From positions 1,116,001-1,180,000 of the forward strand of contig CAWFWE010000004.1 in the NCBI GenBank assembly GCA_963819475.1: a DNA stretch of 64,000 bases, in the 5' to 3' direction. The translations under genes and the position numbers were made by a program. The first letter of the stretch is position 1, and the number at the start of each line of letters is the position of its first letter. This DNA is from DASUAS01 sp963819475. GTDB lineage: Bacteria; Actinomycetota; Acidimicrobiia; IMCC26256; DASPTH01. Under the pieces are notes generated by a model, which was not told the origin of the DNA, searched no databases, and saw nothing but the letters and a program-made list of their open reading frames with translations. Positions 17,358 through 26,020 of the stretch are shown piece after piece.

Positions 17358-17615
17358 ATGGGATTCAGGCGACGGACAAGGCGCAGGGCGCTCATCGCCG
17401 GAGCGGCGGTCGCTCACCACGAGGACAGGAAGTACGCGGAGGCTCAAGAGGCCGCTCCCCAGGCGCCGGCCGACGAGGCCCAGGAGCAACCGCAATATGC
17501 GCCGCCGCCGGTAGACCCGGCAGACGAGGTCGAACACCTCGCACAGTTGCACTCCTCGGGTGCGCTCTCCGATGAAGAGTTCACAGCGGCCAAGGCGAAA
17601 CTGCTCGGGACCTGA
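17358..17615 (+). CDS. SHOCT-domain protein
   Basis: 85 residues. ATG 17358 follows GAGGAGATCTCC. An Arg-rich N-terminus and a Pro/Glu/Ala-rich linker precede a C-terminal SHOCT motif (LAQLHSSGALSDEEFTAAKAKLLG). SHOCT is a short helical module, usually an oligomerisation or membrane-association element at protein ends. It is the first gene of the SHOCT/SnoaL-like/GNAT/arginine methyltransferase cluster. A truncated SHOCT occupies the same place in the 41.3-kb locus. Confidence 0.8.
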   Translation: MGFRRRTRRRALIAGAAVAHHEDRKYAEAQEAAPQAPADEAQEQPQYAPPPVDPADEVEHLAQLHSSGALSDEEFTAAKAKLLGT

Positions 17616-17679
17616 ACGCACGCGCCGGATTGCCAGAAGAAGTTGAACCGATCGGTTGCGAGAGGAACAGGGGGCTGCA

Positions 17680-18096
17680 GTGGGTGACTCGCGCAAAGAG
17701 GTGCTCTCGAAGGCGCTCGAGGCTGAGGTCGGTGGCGCAGAGGTTGACCTGGGCACCCTGTTCACCGACGATGTCGTCGGTTGGTCGCCGTACGCCGCGG
17801 TGTCAGGGCTGACCGCGGTCGCCGAGCTCTCCGCTCTCCGTGAGGAAGCGTTCTCCGACGTCGTCATCATGCTCCGCGGACTCGACGAGGTGGGCAACAA
17901 GGCGTTCGCCGAATGGCTCATCGAAGCCGATCACACGGGGCCTCTCGTCCTCGGAGAGGACGCGGTGGTGGAAGCGACGGGCCGGCATGTCCAGTTGGCC
18001 GGCGTCACCGTCGCCGACTTCCGCGACGGGAAGATCCGGTCGTTCCGCACGTACTTCGACGACCTCTCGCTGATCGAACAGATCGTCGGTGACTGA
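17680..18096 (+). CDS. SnoaL-like (NTF2-fold) protein
   Basis: 138 residues. GTG 17680 is placed after AGGAACAGGGGG; a TTG at 17656 is the alternative. It has the SnoaL-like pattern: LFTDDVVGWSPYAAVSGLTAVAELSALREEAFSDVVI, ADHTGPL, and an end with VTVADFRDGKIRSFRTYFDDLSLIEQ. It is a paralog of the proteins at 41386-41817 and 20092-20337. The fold binds small hydrophobic ligands or acts as a cyclase/isomerase; ligand unknown. The next gene starts 8 bp before its stop, so translation is coupled. Confidence 0.8.
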   Translation: MGDSRKEVLSKALEAEVGGAEVDLGTLFTDDVVGWSPYAAVSGLTAVAELSALREEAFSDVVIMLRGLDEVGNKAFAEWLIEADHTGPLVLGEDAVVEATGRHVQLAGVTVADFRDGKIRSFRTYFDDLSLIEQIVGD

Positions 18097-18544
18097 CGGG
18101 TCGGTCGCAGAGGAGTTCCACGTCGAGGACGACCCAGATCCGCTCGACATCGAAGTCCTCGAAACGCAGATCCGTCGCGAGGCGTCTGCTGCGATGGGAC
18201 TCGGTGACGAAGTCGACTTGGCGATCTTCGTACGCGACGACGTCGGCGCGGTCGTCGCCGGTATCAGCGGATGGACCTGGGGCGACTGCTGCGAGCTGCA
18301 GAGCCTCTGGGTGGAACCGAGTCTCCGAGGTCGCGGCCTCGCGACTCGGCTCATCGCCGCCGCCGAAGCCGAGGCGGCGGCACGGGGGTGCTCACAGACC
18401 GTCCACTTCACCTACGACTTTCAGGCTCGCGCTCTCTACGAGCAGAACGACTACGAACTGGTGGGCCGAGTCGAGGACTTCCCATCGGGGACGGACGTCC
18501 TCTGGTACCGCAAGCGCCTGAGAAGTAGGGCAGAGAGGCGCTGA
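18089..18544 (+). CDS. GNAT-family N-acetyltransferase
   Basis: 151 residues. GTG 18089 overlaps the SnoaL-like gene by 8 bp. The acetyl-CoA loop is clear (SLRGRGLATRLIAAAEAEA, about residues 73-91), preceded by ELQSLWVEP (beta4) and followed by ALYEQNDYELVGRVEDFPSG. It transfers an acyl group to an amine; substrate unknown. Its stop directly abuts the start of an arginine methyltransferase, so the two modifying enzymes are probably made together. Confidence 0.85.
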   Translation: MTDGSVAEEFHVEDDPDPLDIEVLETQIRREASAAMGLGDEVDLAIFVRDDVGAVVAGISGWTWGDCCELQSLWVEPSLRGRGLATRLIAAAEAEAAARGCSQTVHFTYDFQARALYEQNDYELVGRVEDFPSGTDVLWYRKRLRSRAERR

Positions 18545-19537
18545 TTGGACGTGCGGACGCCGATTCGGAACCCGCCTGACCCGACGTACGCGGAGTTCGA
18601 GGTGCATCGGACGATGATCTGCGACCGTGTTCGCACCGAGGCCTTCCGGCGTGCGATCGACTCGGTGGTGCGCCCCGGCGACATCGTCCTCGACGTCGGG
18701 GCGGGAAGCGGCATCCTGAGCGTGTTCGCGGCACGGGCGGGCGCTGCGCGCGTCTACGCAGTCGAGCGGACCACCGTTGCCGTCCTGGCGCAGGAGTTGG
18801 CCGCGGCCAACGACGTCGCCGAGATCGTCCACGTGATCCACGGCGACGTCGCGGACGTCGAGCTCCCGGAACGTGTCGATGTGATCGTCTCGGAGTGGCT
18901 CGGAGGGTTCGGGATCGACGAAGGGATGTTGGTTCCGGTCATCGCCGCCCGTGACCGCTGGCTCAAGCCGGGCGGAATCATGATCCCGAGCTCGGTCACG
19001 GCGTGGACCGCACTGGTGTACGACCGCTATCTCGGCGAGATGATGGAGTTACTGCGGGACGACCCGTACGGCGTCAGGCTCGACGACCTCGTCGACAAGA
19101 CCGTCAACGAGATCCTCTATTCCGGGACCTTCCGGCACCTTGCGGTGGGTGACACCCGCTCCGAGCCGGCTCGGTTGTGGACGACGGACGCGGTCCTGAT
19201 CCCGCTCGATCAGGCGCAGGCGCCACACGAAGCCGACACGCTGCTCCACGTCCGCAACCACGGAACGGCCAACGCGCTCGCGCTTTGGTTCAGTACTGAT
19301 CTCGCGCCTGGCATCTCGCTCTCCGTGGGACCCGGAGATCCACCGACGCACTGGGGGATGACGACGGCCCCGCTGCGCTCGCCCGTACAGCTCACGCCCG
19401 GCATGGTCGTCCACGCGAGAGTCAGGACCGCGCCCGCTCGGCCGATCGGGACATGGACGAGCTGGGCCGTCGCGCTGCCAGATGCCGACTGGGAGGAGCA
19501 CGACGAGCAGGCGGTCTGGGAAGAGATCGAAGACTGA
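18545..19537 (+). CDS. Class I protein arginine methyltransferase (PRMT-like)
   Basis: 330 residues; TTG start immediately after the GNAT stop. The order of PRMT landmarks is complete: N-terminal EFEVHRTMICDRVRTEAFRRAI, SAM motif I VLDVGAGSG (48-56), the ribose-binding acid in YAVE (74), the double-E hairpin SEWLGGFGIDEGM with Glu117 and Glu126 nine residues apart as in eukaryotic PRMTs, and a THW loop (268-270) in the C-terminal beta barrel. It should transfer methyl groups from S-adenosylmethionine to arginine guanidino nitrogens of proteins. Arginine methyltransferases of this type are uncommon in bacteria. The acidic tail (EEHDEQAVWEEIED) is unusual. Target unknown. Confidence 0.8.
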   Translation: MDVRTPIRNPPDPTYAEFEVHRTMICDRVRTEAFRRAIDSVVRPGDIVLDVGAGSGILSVFAARAGAARVYAVERTTVAVLAQELAAANDVAEIVHVIHGDVADVELPERVDVIVSEWLGGFGIDEGMLVPVIAARDRWLKPGGIMIPSSVTAWTALVYDRYLGEMMELLRDDPYGVRLDDLVDKTVNEILYSGTFRHLAVGDTRSEPARLWTTDAVLIPLDQAQAPHEADTLLHVRNHGTANALALWFSTDLAPGISLSVGPGDPPTHWGMTTAPLRSPVQLTPGMVVHARVRTAPARPIGTWTSWAVALPDADWEEHDEQAVWEEIED

Positions 19538-19560
19538 GCGGTACACGTGAGACGTCTGCG

Positions 19561-19617
19561 ATCGACGCTGCCGTCTTCCGATTTCTCGAGCACAAGGAGG
19601 TCGAGGACGCGGATCCG
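19561..19617 (-). pseudogene. Relic of a DUF6325 gene
   Basis: On the minus strand the stretch encodes RIRVLDLLVLEKSEDGSVD, matching TIRVLDLLILQKDADGSVE of the intact DUF6325 protein at 42838-43296 at 13 of 19 positions. No start or flanking family sequence is left. It sits convergent to the arginine methyltransferase gene, the same orientation relative to SHOCT/SnoaL as at the 41-43 kb locus. Confidence 0.6.
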
Positions 19618-19711
19618 GAAGCCCTCGGGCCGTCCCCTGAATCGTCCGACCAAAAAAGGTTCATCCCAACAGGATGATGTCGGCTCACCGCGTTGGCGTT
19701 CTGATCAGGGA

Positions 19712-20017
19712 GTGCAGAGGAACACGGCGCCGGGATTCGCGACGCGCCACCTCGACATCGAAATCGCGCTCGCTGAGCTCACTCGGCGCTTGGTCCGCCA
19801 ATTCGAAAACGTCATTCCACCTGAACTGGTGACCGCGACTGTGGCCTCGATCGCTTCACGGTGGCACAACGCACCGGTGCAGGACTTCGTGCCGCTACTC
19901 GCGGAGCGGCGGAGCCGGGACCACCTCCGATCCGTGCTCGCCGAGCGAGCTGGCGCCTCGTGCATGCATGGTGCCGATCCCACCGACTCCGTGGTCTCCT
20001 CGGGCGGCGGCCAATAG
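19712..20017 (+). CDS. Three-helix-bundle dimerisation-domain protein
   Basis: About 101 residues from GTG 19712 (start uncertain; the frame is open from 19547). The core IALAELTRRLVRQFENVIPPELVTATVASIASRWHNAPVQDFVPLLAERRSRDHLR matches the actinobacterial three-helix-bundle domain, whose conserved end is DFVPxLxERxxRxxL. Such proteins are small, cytoplasmic and of unknown role. A decayed copy lies at 14655-14775. The C-terminal tail is low-complexity and may be random extension. Confidence 0.6.
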   Translation: MQRNTAPGFATRHLDIEIALAELTRRLVRQFENVIPPELVTATVASIASRWHNAPVQDFVPLLAERRSRDHLRSVLAERAGASCMHGADPTDSVVSSGGGQ

Positions 20018-20091
20018 CCGAGTACCTGGGGAACGACGCGGCGGCAAACGGTACGCAAGGTGCTTGGCATGCAGCACGGATAGGAGCGCGC

Positions 20092-20337
20092 ATGGCGACC
20101 AACGCAGCATGCGCCGCGACTCTCGTGAGGGCGCTCGAAGCGAGCATCGCGGGGAACAGCGCGGTGATCTCCGAGCTCTCCACCACGCATTCGGGCCCGC
20201 TCGAAATCGATGACGAGACGGAGGTCGAGGCGACCGGGACACGCGTGACAATGCACGCTGTGGCCGTTGCCGAGTTCGAAGGCGACAAGATCTCGTTGTT
20301 CTGCCAATACTGGGACGAGGTGGAGCTCGTCGAGTAG
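20092..20337 (+). pseudogene. SnoaL-like protein with a large in-frame internal deletion
   Basis: ATG 20092 follows ATAGGAG. The 81-residue product starts MATNAACAATLVRALEASIAGNSAVISEL and then jumps to THSGPLEIDDETEVEATGTRV and the family end QYWDEVELVE. Compared with the 143-residue paralog at 41386-41817, about 60 central residues are missing, yet the frame is kept. Half the NTF2-like sheet would be lost, so it is unlikely to fold as its relatives do. Confidence 0.75.
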
Positions 20338-20562
20338 CTCGCGCTCCTGCCCAGGGACTAGCGAGTCGATGGAAGAAGCTCATCGCTGCAGGCCGGCGGC
20401 GGGTTGGCCTGAGCACCCACGCGGCGAGCGCTTCGGATCGCGCTGGCGGGCGAGGCCGGCGACCCGTGACCAGGCGGGACTTGCTCAGGACCGACACGAG
20501 CAGCAGCGGCGTGAGAGTCTGGTTGTGGACGATCAGGGGGCGATCAAGGAGGAGGCCCGGAC

Positions 20563-21886
20563 GTGCTGCGCGTCCGAGCGATGATCACGGCGTTGACGGC
20601 CCTGGCGGTGATGCCAGCAGCTGCGCGCTCGATCGACAACGTGCCGCGCGCCACCGAGATCGGTGTGAGCGCGACGCAGATCCACGTCGCCGCGCTGGCG
20701 GATGTCGACAACGCGATCGCGCCCGGCTTCTTCCAGGGCGTCGTCGATGGAGTGAAGGGCGCGGCCGAATACATCAACAGCAAAGCAGGCGGTGGCGGGA
20801 TCGCCGCACGAAAGCTCGTCATCGACTTCATCGACTCGAAACTCGCGGCGGATACGGCACGAAACGGCGTGATCACCGCGTGCGAAAATGACTTCGCTCT
20901 TGTCGGCACCGCGGCGCTGTTCTTGACCAACGTCGACGACGAGGTCAACTGCAAGGACCGAGCCGGTGCCGCGACCGGCCTTCCCGACATCAGCGCCGTT
21001 GTCACTGGTGCGCCCCAGGCGTGCTCACCCGTCTCCTTCCCGGTCCTTCCACCACAGCTCGTGTGCAGCACGAAGGACCAGCACCCGCAGGTCTATATCG
21101 GAAACCAAGGCGCCGAGAAGTATCTCCTGAGCAGGCACGAGAACAACCTCCACGGGGCGATGATCGTGGCACACGACACGCAGAGCGCCCAACTCACCGG
21201 ACAGGTCCTCACCGGAGTGGCTAGCAGCGCTGGGATAAGGGCGGACCAGAGCGTCACGAGGTCAGCTCGTGACCCGCAGAGCGCTTACACCTCGATCATC
21301 AACCAGATGAAGATTGACAACTCGAATTACCGCGTTCAGCGTCGTGAGCGGGAGCGGTGCCGTCGCACTGCGGAGCGAAGCACAGCTCCAGGGTCTCAAC
21401 GACCCGCACATCGTGTGGGAATGCCCCGTCGGGTGTTACGACAAGGCGCTCAAGGCGAACGCCTCCGTGATGGAAGGCGAGTACATCGCGATGAACTTCC
21501 TGCCATTCGAGGACGCATCGTCGAACGCGATGTTGCAGAGGTTCCTGGAACACGTCGGGAGGAATAAGGCGAACGGGTTCTCGGTCTACGGCTGGTCCGC
21601 TGGCCTCGCGTTTGCTCGAGCGGCCAGGGCGACCGTTGCCAAGGTCGGCGTGAACGGGCTCACCAGGAGTTCGTTCCTCCAGATGGGGATCCCGGCGCTC
21701 ACCAGGTTCGACGCCGGCGGAATGCTCGGCACGGAGAACATCGTCGGCAGGGTGCCGACGCCGTGCTTTGCGCTCGTTCAGTTACAGGGCGGCAAGTTCA
21801 TCCGTGAACACCCGACGAAGAAGGGCACCTTCGACTGCAAGCTGTCGAACCGGGTCCAGATCAAGGCGGATCTGCTCGGCAGCTGA
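20563..21886 (+). pseudogene. Branched-chain-type ABC transporter substrate-binding protein, frameshifted
   Basis: GTG 20563 opens with a signal-like stretch (about residues 1-22, ALAVMPAAARS). A type I periplasmic binding fold follows: GFFQGVVDGVKGAAEYINSKAGGGGIAARKLV, ACENDFALVGTAALF and YIGNQGAEKYLLSRHENNLHGAMIVAHD. After TAC at 21328-21330, an extra base (CC at 21330-21331) must be skipped to continue with VVSGSGAVALRSEAQLQGL and the C-terminal lobe. No permease or ATPase gene lies nearby, so this binding protein is an orphan. The frameshift may be an assembly error. Confidence 0.8.
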
Positions 21887-22021
21887 AGCCAACGCCGGCG
21901 GCATCCGCCAGCGCGTTCGTCATCGAACCGCGCCCGTAGGTCGGCGTGTGGCGGCTTGCGCGTTGTAATCGCGGTGCTGTGCGACACTTGATACGCGATG
22001 GTCGAGTTGGGTCAATGACTC

Positions 22022-22711
22022 GTGGCTAGTCCGGCGAGCGGCTCGTCGGGTGATCGATCGTCGGATTCGCCGAGGGTGGGTGAGGCGCGCTGGCCGATGG
22101 CCGTTGCGATCCTCGCGGCGGGCGCATTGCGCTACACGCTGCCCGGAAGCCTCCGGGTTCACGACGCGCCGTGGTTGTTGGGCTTCATAACGGTTGTCAT
22201 GCTCGGGGTGCTGATCATCGGCGACCCGGGCAGCATTGACAGGCAGTCGAAATGGTTGCGGGTCGTGACCGATTTCTTGATCGCGTTGGTCACGATCGTG
22301 AACGGGGCGTCGGCGTTCAGGCTGGTGTCGGACATCATCGACACCGCCTCGTTCACCAACAACGCCAAGACGCTGCTCGCGAGTGGCGGCGCGATCTGGC
22401 TCACCAACGTGATCGCATTCGGCTTGTGGTACTGGGACCTGGACCGCGGCGGCGCCGCGGCCCGCGCACACGGTAAGGGGCGTCCGACGTTTGTGTTCCC
22501 CGAGATGACGAACAGCGAGTACGTGGACGATGATTGGTATCCGAAGTTCGTCGACTACCTGCACCTCTCGTTCTCTACCGCGGCGGCGTTCAGCCCGACC
22601 GACGTCTCGGCCGTCAGACCATGGGCCAAGCTCCTGATGATGACCGAAGAAGCGATTTCCCTCGTCGTCGGCCTCTTGGTGATCGCGCGAGCCGTGAACA
22701 TCCTCAAGTAG
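22022..22711 (+). CDS. DUF1345 family membrane protein
   Basis: 229 residues with a short polar N-terminus and about five membrane segments. The end of the family is clear (YLHLSFSTAAAFSPTDVSAVRPWAKLLMMTEEAISLVVGLLVIARAVNIL), as in DUF1345 proteins. Start GTG 22022. Function unknown in the family. It overlaps the convergent membrane protein gene by 8 bp, so no room is left for a terminator. Confidence 0.8.
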   Translation: MASPASGSSGDRSSDSPRVGEARWPMAVAILAAGALRYTLPGSLRVHDAPWLLGFITVVMLGVLIIGDPGSIDRQSKWLRVVTDFLIALVTIVNGASAFRLVSDIIDTASFTNNAKTLLASGGAIWLTNVIAFGLWYWDLDRGGAAARAHGKGRPTFVFPEMTNSEYVDDDWYPKFVDYLHLSFSTAAAFSPTDVSAVRPWAKLLMMTEEAISLVVGLLVIARAVNILK

Positions 22712-23423
22712 CTGCGTCGTCTGCGCGGCCTGCCGGCGGGTGGAGGAGGAGATGGATGCTCAGGACCAGGACCCACACCGGGAACAGGATCATGACCCAC
22801 GCGAAGCGTTTGACGGTGAGCAGGAGCACGACCGCCACCACCCATCCGAACACCGCCAGCCATCGCGGGAGGATGCCCAGGCGGACCCCGATCGTCGTGG
22901 TCGAGATCGTAAACGCACCCGCCATGCGCATCGCGAACACGTTGAGCACCAGGTAGGTCGTCTCGCGCCCGAGTCGCCAGACCTCCGGCGAGATCACCGC
23001 CGCCCCGCGCTGCGACTCGGTTTCAATCAGCCCGGCCGCTACCCCGCCCGCGACGAACAGCATCGCGACGAACAACAACCCGGTACCGAGGAACACGGTC
23101 GCGAAGAACCGGTCCTCGGCGGCGCCGATCCGATCGCGTATCACGCCCACGAACCACAAGAACGCAAGCCCGGCGAAGGGAACGAGATTGAGCGCGACGA
23201 CCACAGAGTTCTTACGCCATGGGTCGTCGAGCCACCTAGGCGCATCGTGCGGGTTTGCAGGGACGGCAATCCGCACGAGCACGAGGGCAGTCCCGAGAAG
23301 CAGTGCGAACGCGATACCAGCGATGGCGGCAGCGCGTGGCGTACGTAGCACGCCCCTGGTGATCGGGATGTCCTGTGCCACCGCAAGCCCCCGATCGCGA
23401 AGTCCATCCCGAGTGTGCGTCAC
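22704..23423 (-). CDS. Uncharacterised multi-pass membrane protein
   Basis: About 239 residues from GTG 23423 (GTG 23381 is an alternative; the frame is open to 23609 but would run across the sulfatase start). It has six or so hydrophobic segments, including AAIAGIAFALLLGTALVLVRI, VVVALNLVPFAGLAFLWFVGVIRDRIG and a C-terminal pair ending in HLLLHPP. No known family motif recognised. It is divergent from the sulfatase gene. Confidence 0.6.
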   Translation of the reverse strand: MTHTRDGLRDRGLAVAQDIPITRGVLRTPRAAAIAGIAFALLLGTALVLVRIAVPANPHDAPRWLDDPWRKNSVVVALNLVPFAGLAFLWFVGVIRDRIGAAEDRFFATVFLGTGLLFVAMLFVAGGVAAGLIETESQRGAAVISPEVWRLGRETTYLVLNVFAMRMAGAFTISTTTIGVRLGILPRWLAVFGWVVAVVLLLTVKRFAWVMILFPVWVLVLSIHLLLHPPAGRADDAAT

Positions 23424-23586
23424 CGCGAATGCCTCAACCTCATCCGGTCTGGGTGATTTCGCTGGGGCGTGACCCTCGGAATCGTCCAAACCGGATGACG
23501 CCAAGCGCGCCGGTGGTGCGCGATCGTCGAGCTGACGCCGCCGCCGGGGCTCGTAGGTGCCACGCGGCCCTCCAGGAAGGAACACG

Positions 23587-25998
23587 ATGATGAGCGAAGT
23601 CGATCGCACTCATCTCCCGATCCGACGGCCGACGTTCTCCGGGGTGGTCAACAAGACGCTCGACGGATCGCAACCCGACTGGAACCTCATCGGTCATCCG
23701 ACGCCTCCTGAGGGCGCGCCCAACGTGTTGCTGGTGCTCATCGACGATGCCGGCTTCGGCAACCCGAGCACCTTCGGCGGTCCGATCGACACGCCGAACT
23801 ACACCCGCATCTCCGAGGGTGGCGTGCGCTACAACCGGTTCCACGTCACCGCGCTGTGCTCGCCGACGCGTGCGGCCTTGTTGACGGGGCGCAACAGCCA
23901 CACCGTCGGCTTCGGCTCGATCGGGGAGTTCGCCGGGGGCTTCCCCGGCTACTCCGCGACCCTGCCGCGTGACTGCGCGCCGCTACCTCGCATCCTCAAG
24001 GAGAACGGCTACAGCACCGCCGCGTTCGGGAAGTGGCACCTCACCCCTGACGGCCAGCAGGGCCCAGCTGGACCGTTCGATCGGTGGCCGAATGGCTGGG
24101 GCTTCGAGTACTTCTACGGCTTCCTCGGTGGCGGTGCGAGCCAGTGGGACCCGTGCCTGGCCGAGAACCAGAAGATCATCGGTACGCCGCCCGAGTACTA
24201 CGACGAGGAGGATCCGTACTACTTCCCCGACGCCATGGCGGATCGCACGATCGAGTGGCTCCACGGGATCCGGGCCCAGGACGCGCACCAGCCGTTCTTC
24301 GCGTACTTCTCGACCGGCTGCAGCCACGCCCCCCACCACGTGGGGAAGAGCTGGGCCGACAAGTACAAGGGGAAGTTCGACCAGGGTTGGGACACGCTCC
24401 GGGAGGAGACGTTCGCGCGCCAGAAGGAGCTGGGGGTGATCCCGGCCGACACCGAGCTGACGCCTCGCGACCCGGCCTTCCCCGCGTGGGACGACCTCTC
24501 CGACAAGCTCAAGGTGTTCTACGCCCGCCAAATGGAGGTGTACGCCGGCTTCTCCGAGAACGCCGACCACAACGTCGGGCGGGTGATCGACGCCATCGAG
24601 GAGCTCGGGGAGCTCGAGAACACGGTCATTCTGTGGATCTGGGGTGACAACGGCGCCAGCATGGAGGGGACGGTCACAGGCTCGTTCAACGAGCTCACCA
24701 TGCAGAACGGCATCCCGCTCACCGACGAGATGCAGTTGCAGCTCTCCGAGCGCTACGGGGGGCTCGACCAGTGGGGTGCCGCGATCATGGACCCCCATTA
24801 CTCGGCCGCGTGGGCGTGGGCCGGGAACACTCCGTTCCAGTGGGGCAAGCAGGTGGGGTCCCATCTCGGCGGGACCCGGAACCCGATGGTCGTGCACTGG
24901 CCGGCACGGATCACCGACGCCGGGGGGCTGCGCTCCCACTTCACCCACGTCATCGACCTGGCGCCGACCATCCTCGAGATCGCCGGCATCCCGGAGCCGA
25001 ACATGGTCGATGGCATCGAGCAGGATCCGATGCACGGCACGTCGTTCCTGGCGTCGCTGACCGACGTCGCCGCACCCGAACACCGCACGCAGCAGTACTT
25101 CGAGACGATCGCCAACCGGGGCATGTACAAGGACGGGTGGTGGCTGGCGATGAAGACCGACCGCATCCCGTGGGTGCTCACCCCAGAGGCGATCGCGCCG
25201 TATGCCCCGGGTGTGTGGGATCCCGACGCGGGCCGGGCCGAGCTGTACTACCTGCCCGACGACTTCTCGCAGGCGAAGGACCTGTCGGCGGACCATCCGG
25301 AGAAGGTCCAGGAGCTCAAGGATCTCTTCTGGGGGGAGGCCGAGAAGTACAAGGTGCTGCCGTTGCTGGCGACGCTGTCGACGTTCTTCGGTCTGGTACC
25401 CCCGATCCCAGAGGAGACGACGTTCGAGTTCCGCGGCGATGTGCAGAACGTCTTGTCGGGCATGATCCCGCGGATCTACAACCGCTCCTACTCGATCACC
25501 GCCGACCTGGTGATCCCCGACGGCGGTGCCGAAGGTGTGATCGTCGCCGAGGCGGATCATCTGGGCGGCTTCACGCTCTACGTGAGTGAGGGCAAGCTCA
25601 CCCACACCTACTCGATGATGGGCGTGTTCGTCTTCAAGCAGGTGGCGGACGAGAACCTCCCATCCGGCGACGTCACCGTGCGCATGGAGTTCGAGGCGGA
25701 CGGCGCCACTCCGGCGACGGGTGGTGCGGTCACGCTCTACATCGACGACCGACCGGTCGGCAAGGGACGGATGGACCACACGGTGCCGATCCGGTTCTCG
25801 GGCTACGCGGGCATGGACGTCGGTCGCGACAACGGGGGTGTCGTGGATCTGTCCTACGAGGACAAAAAGCCCTTCGCGTTCACCGGCACGGTCAAGAAGG
25901 TGGTGTTCGACATCTCACCGCACCTCTCCGCCCAGGACGAGCTCGCGGTGCACACCGCAGAACACCACGGCCACGCCGCGCACGCCCTGGCGGGATGA
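23587..25998 (+). CDS. Arylsulfatase (type I, formylglycine-dependent)
   Basis: About 803 residues. ATG 23587 follows GGAAGGAAC. There is no signal peptide, so the enzyme is cytosolic. Sulfatase landmarks: metal ligands in LIDDAGFG (about 51-58), the formylglycine site CSPTR (Cys91) with RAALLTGR behind it, GKWHLTP, and WGDNGAS for the late Asp/Asn ligands. A beta-rich C-terminal domain (about 620-800) follows. It hydrolyses sulfate esters after Cys91 is converted to formylglycine; the matching enzyme is encoded at 28226-29179. A relic of a second such gene lies at 14776-14867. Confidence 0.93.
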   Translation: MMSEVDRTHLPIRRPTFSGVVNKTLDGSQPDWNLIGHPTPPEGAPNVLLVLIDDAGFGNPSTFGGPIDTPNYTRISEGGVRYNRFHVTALCSPTRAALLTGRNSHTVGFGSIGEFAGGFPGYSATLPRDCAPLPRILKENGYSTAAFGKWHLTPDGQQGPAGPFDRWPNGWGFEYFYGFLGGGASQWDPCLAENQKIIGTPPEYYDEEDPYYFPDAMADRTIEWLHGIRAQDAHQPFFAYFSTGCSHAPHHVGKSWADKYKGKFDQGWDTLREETFARQKELGVIPADTELTPRDPAFPAWDDLSDKLKVFYARQMEVYAGFSENADHNVGRVIDAIEELGELENTVILWIWGDNGASMEGTVTGSFNELTMQNGIPLTDEMQLQLSERYGGLDQWGAAIMDPHYSAAWAWAGNTPFQWGKQVGSHLGGTRNPMVVHWPARITDAGGLRSHFTHVIDLAPTILEIAGIPEPNMVDGIEQDPMHGTSFLASLTDVAAPEHRTQQYFETIANRGMYKDGWWLAMKTDRIPWVLTPEAIAPYAPGVWDPDAGRAELYYLPDDFSQAKDLSADHPEKVQELKDLFWGEAEKYKVLPLLATLSTFFGLVPPIPEETTFEFRGDVQNVLSGMIPRIYNRSYSITADLVIPDGGAEGVIVAEADHLGGFTLYVSEGKLTHTYSMMGVFVFKQVADENLPSGDVTVRMEFEADGATPATGGAVTLYIDDRPVGKGRMDHTVPIRFSGYAGMDVGRDNGGVVDLSYEDKKPFAFTGTVKKVVFDISPHLSAQDELAVHTAEHHGHAAHALAG

Positions 25999-26020
25999 TC
26001 AAGGACTCGAGGAGCACGCG

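Noticed and set aside
14651..22021. Prophage or transposon island
   Set aside because: No integrase, transposase, terminal repeats or attachment-site duplication could be found despite relics and low density.
23983..25779. 598-residue frame antisense to the sulfatase
   Set aside because: Mirror frame of a strongly conserved sulfatase; no domain, no ribosome site.
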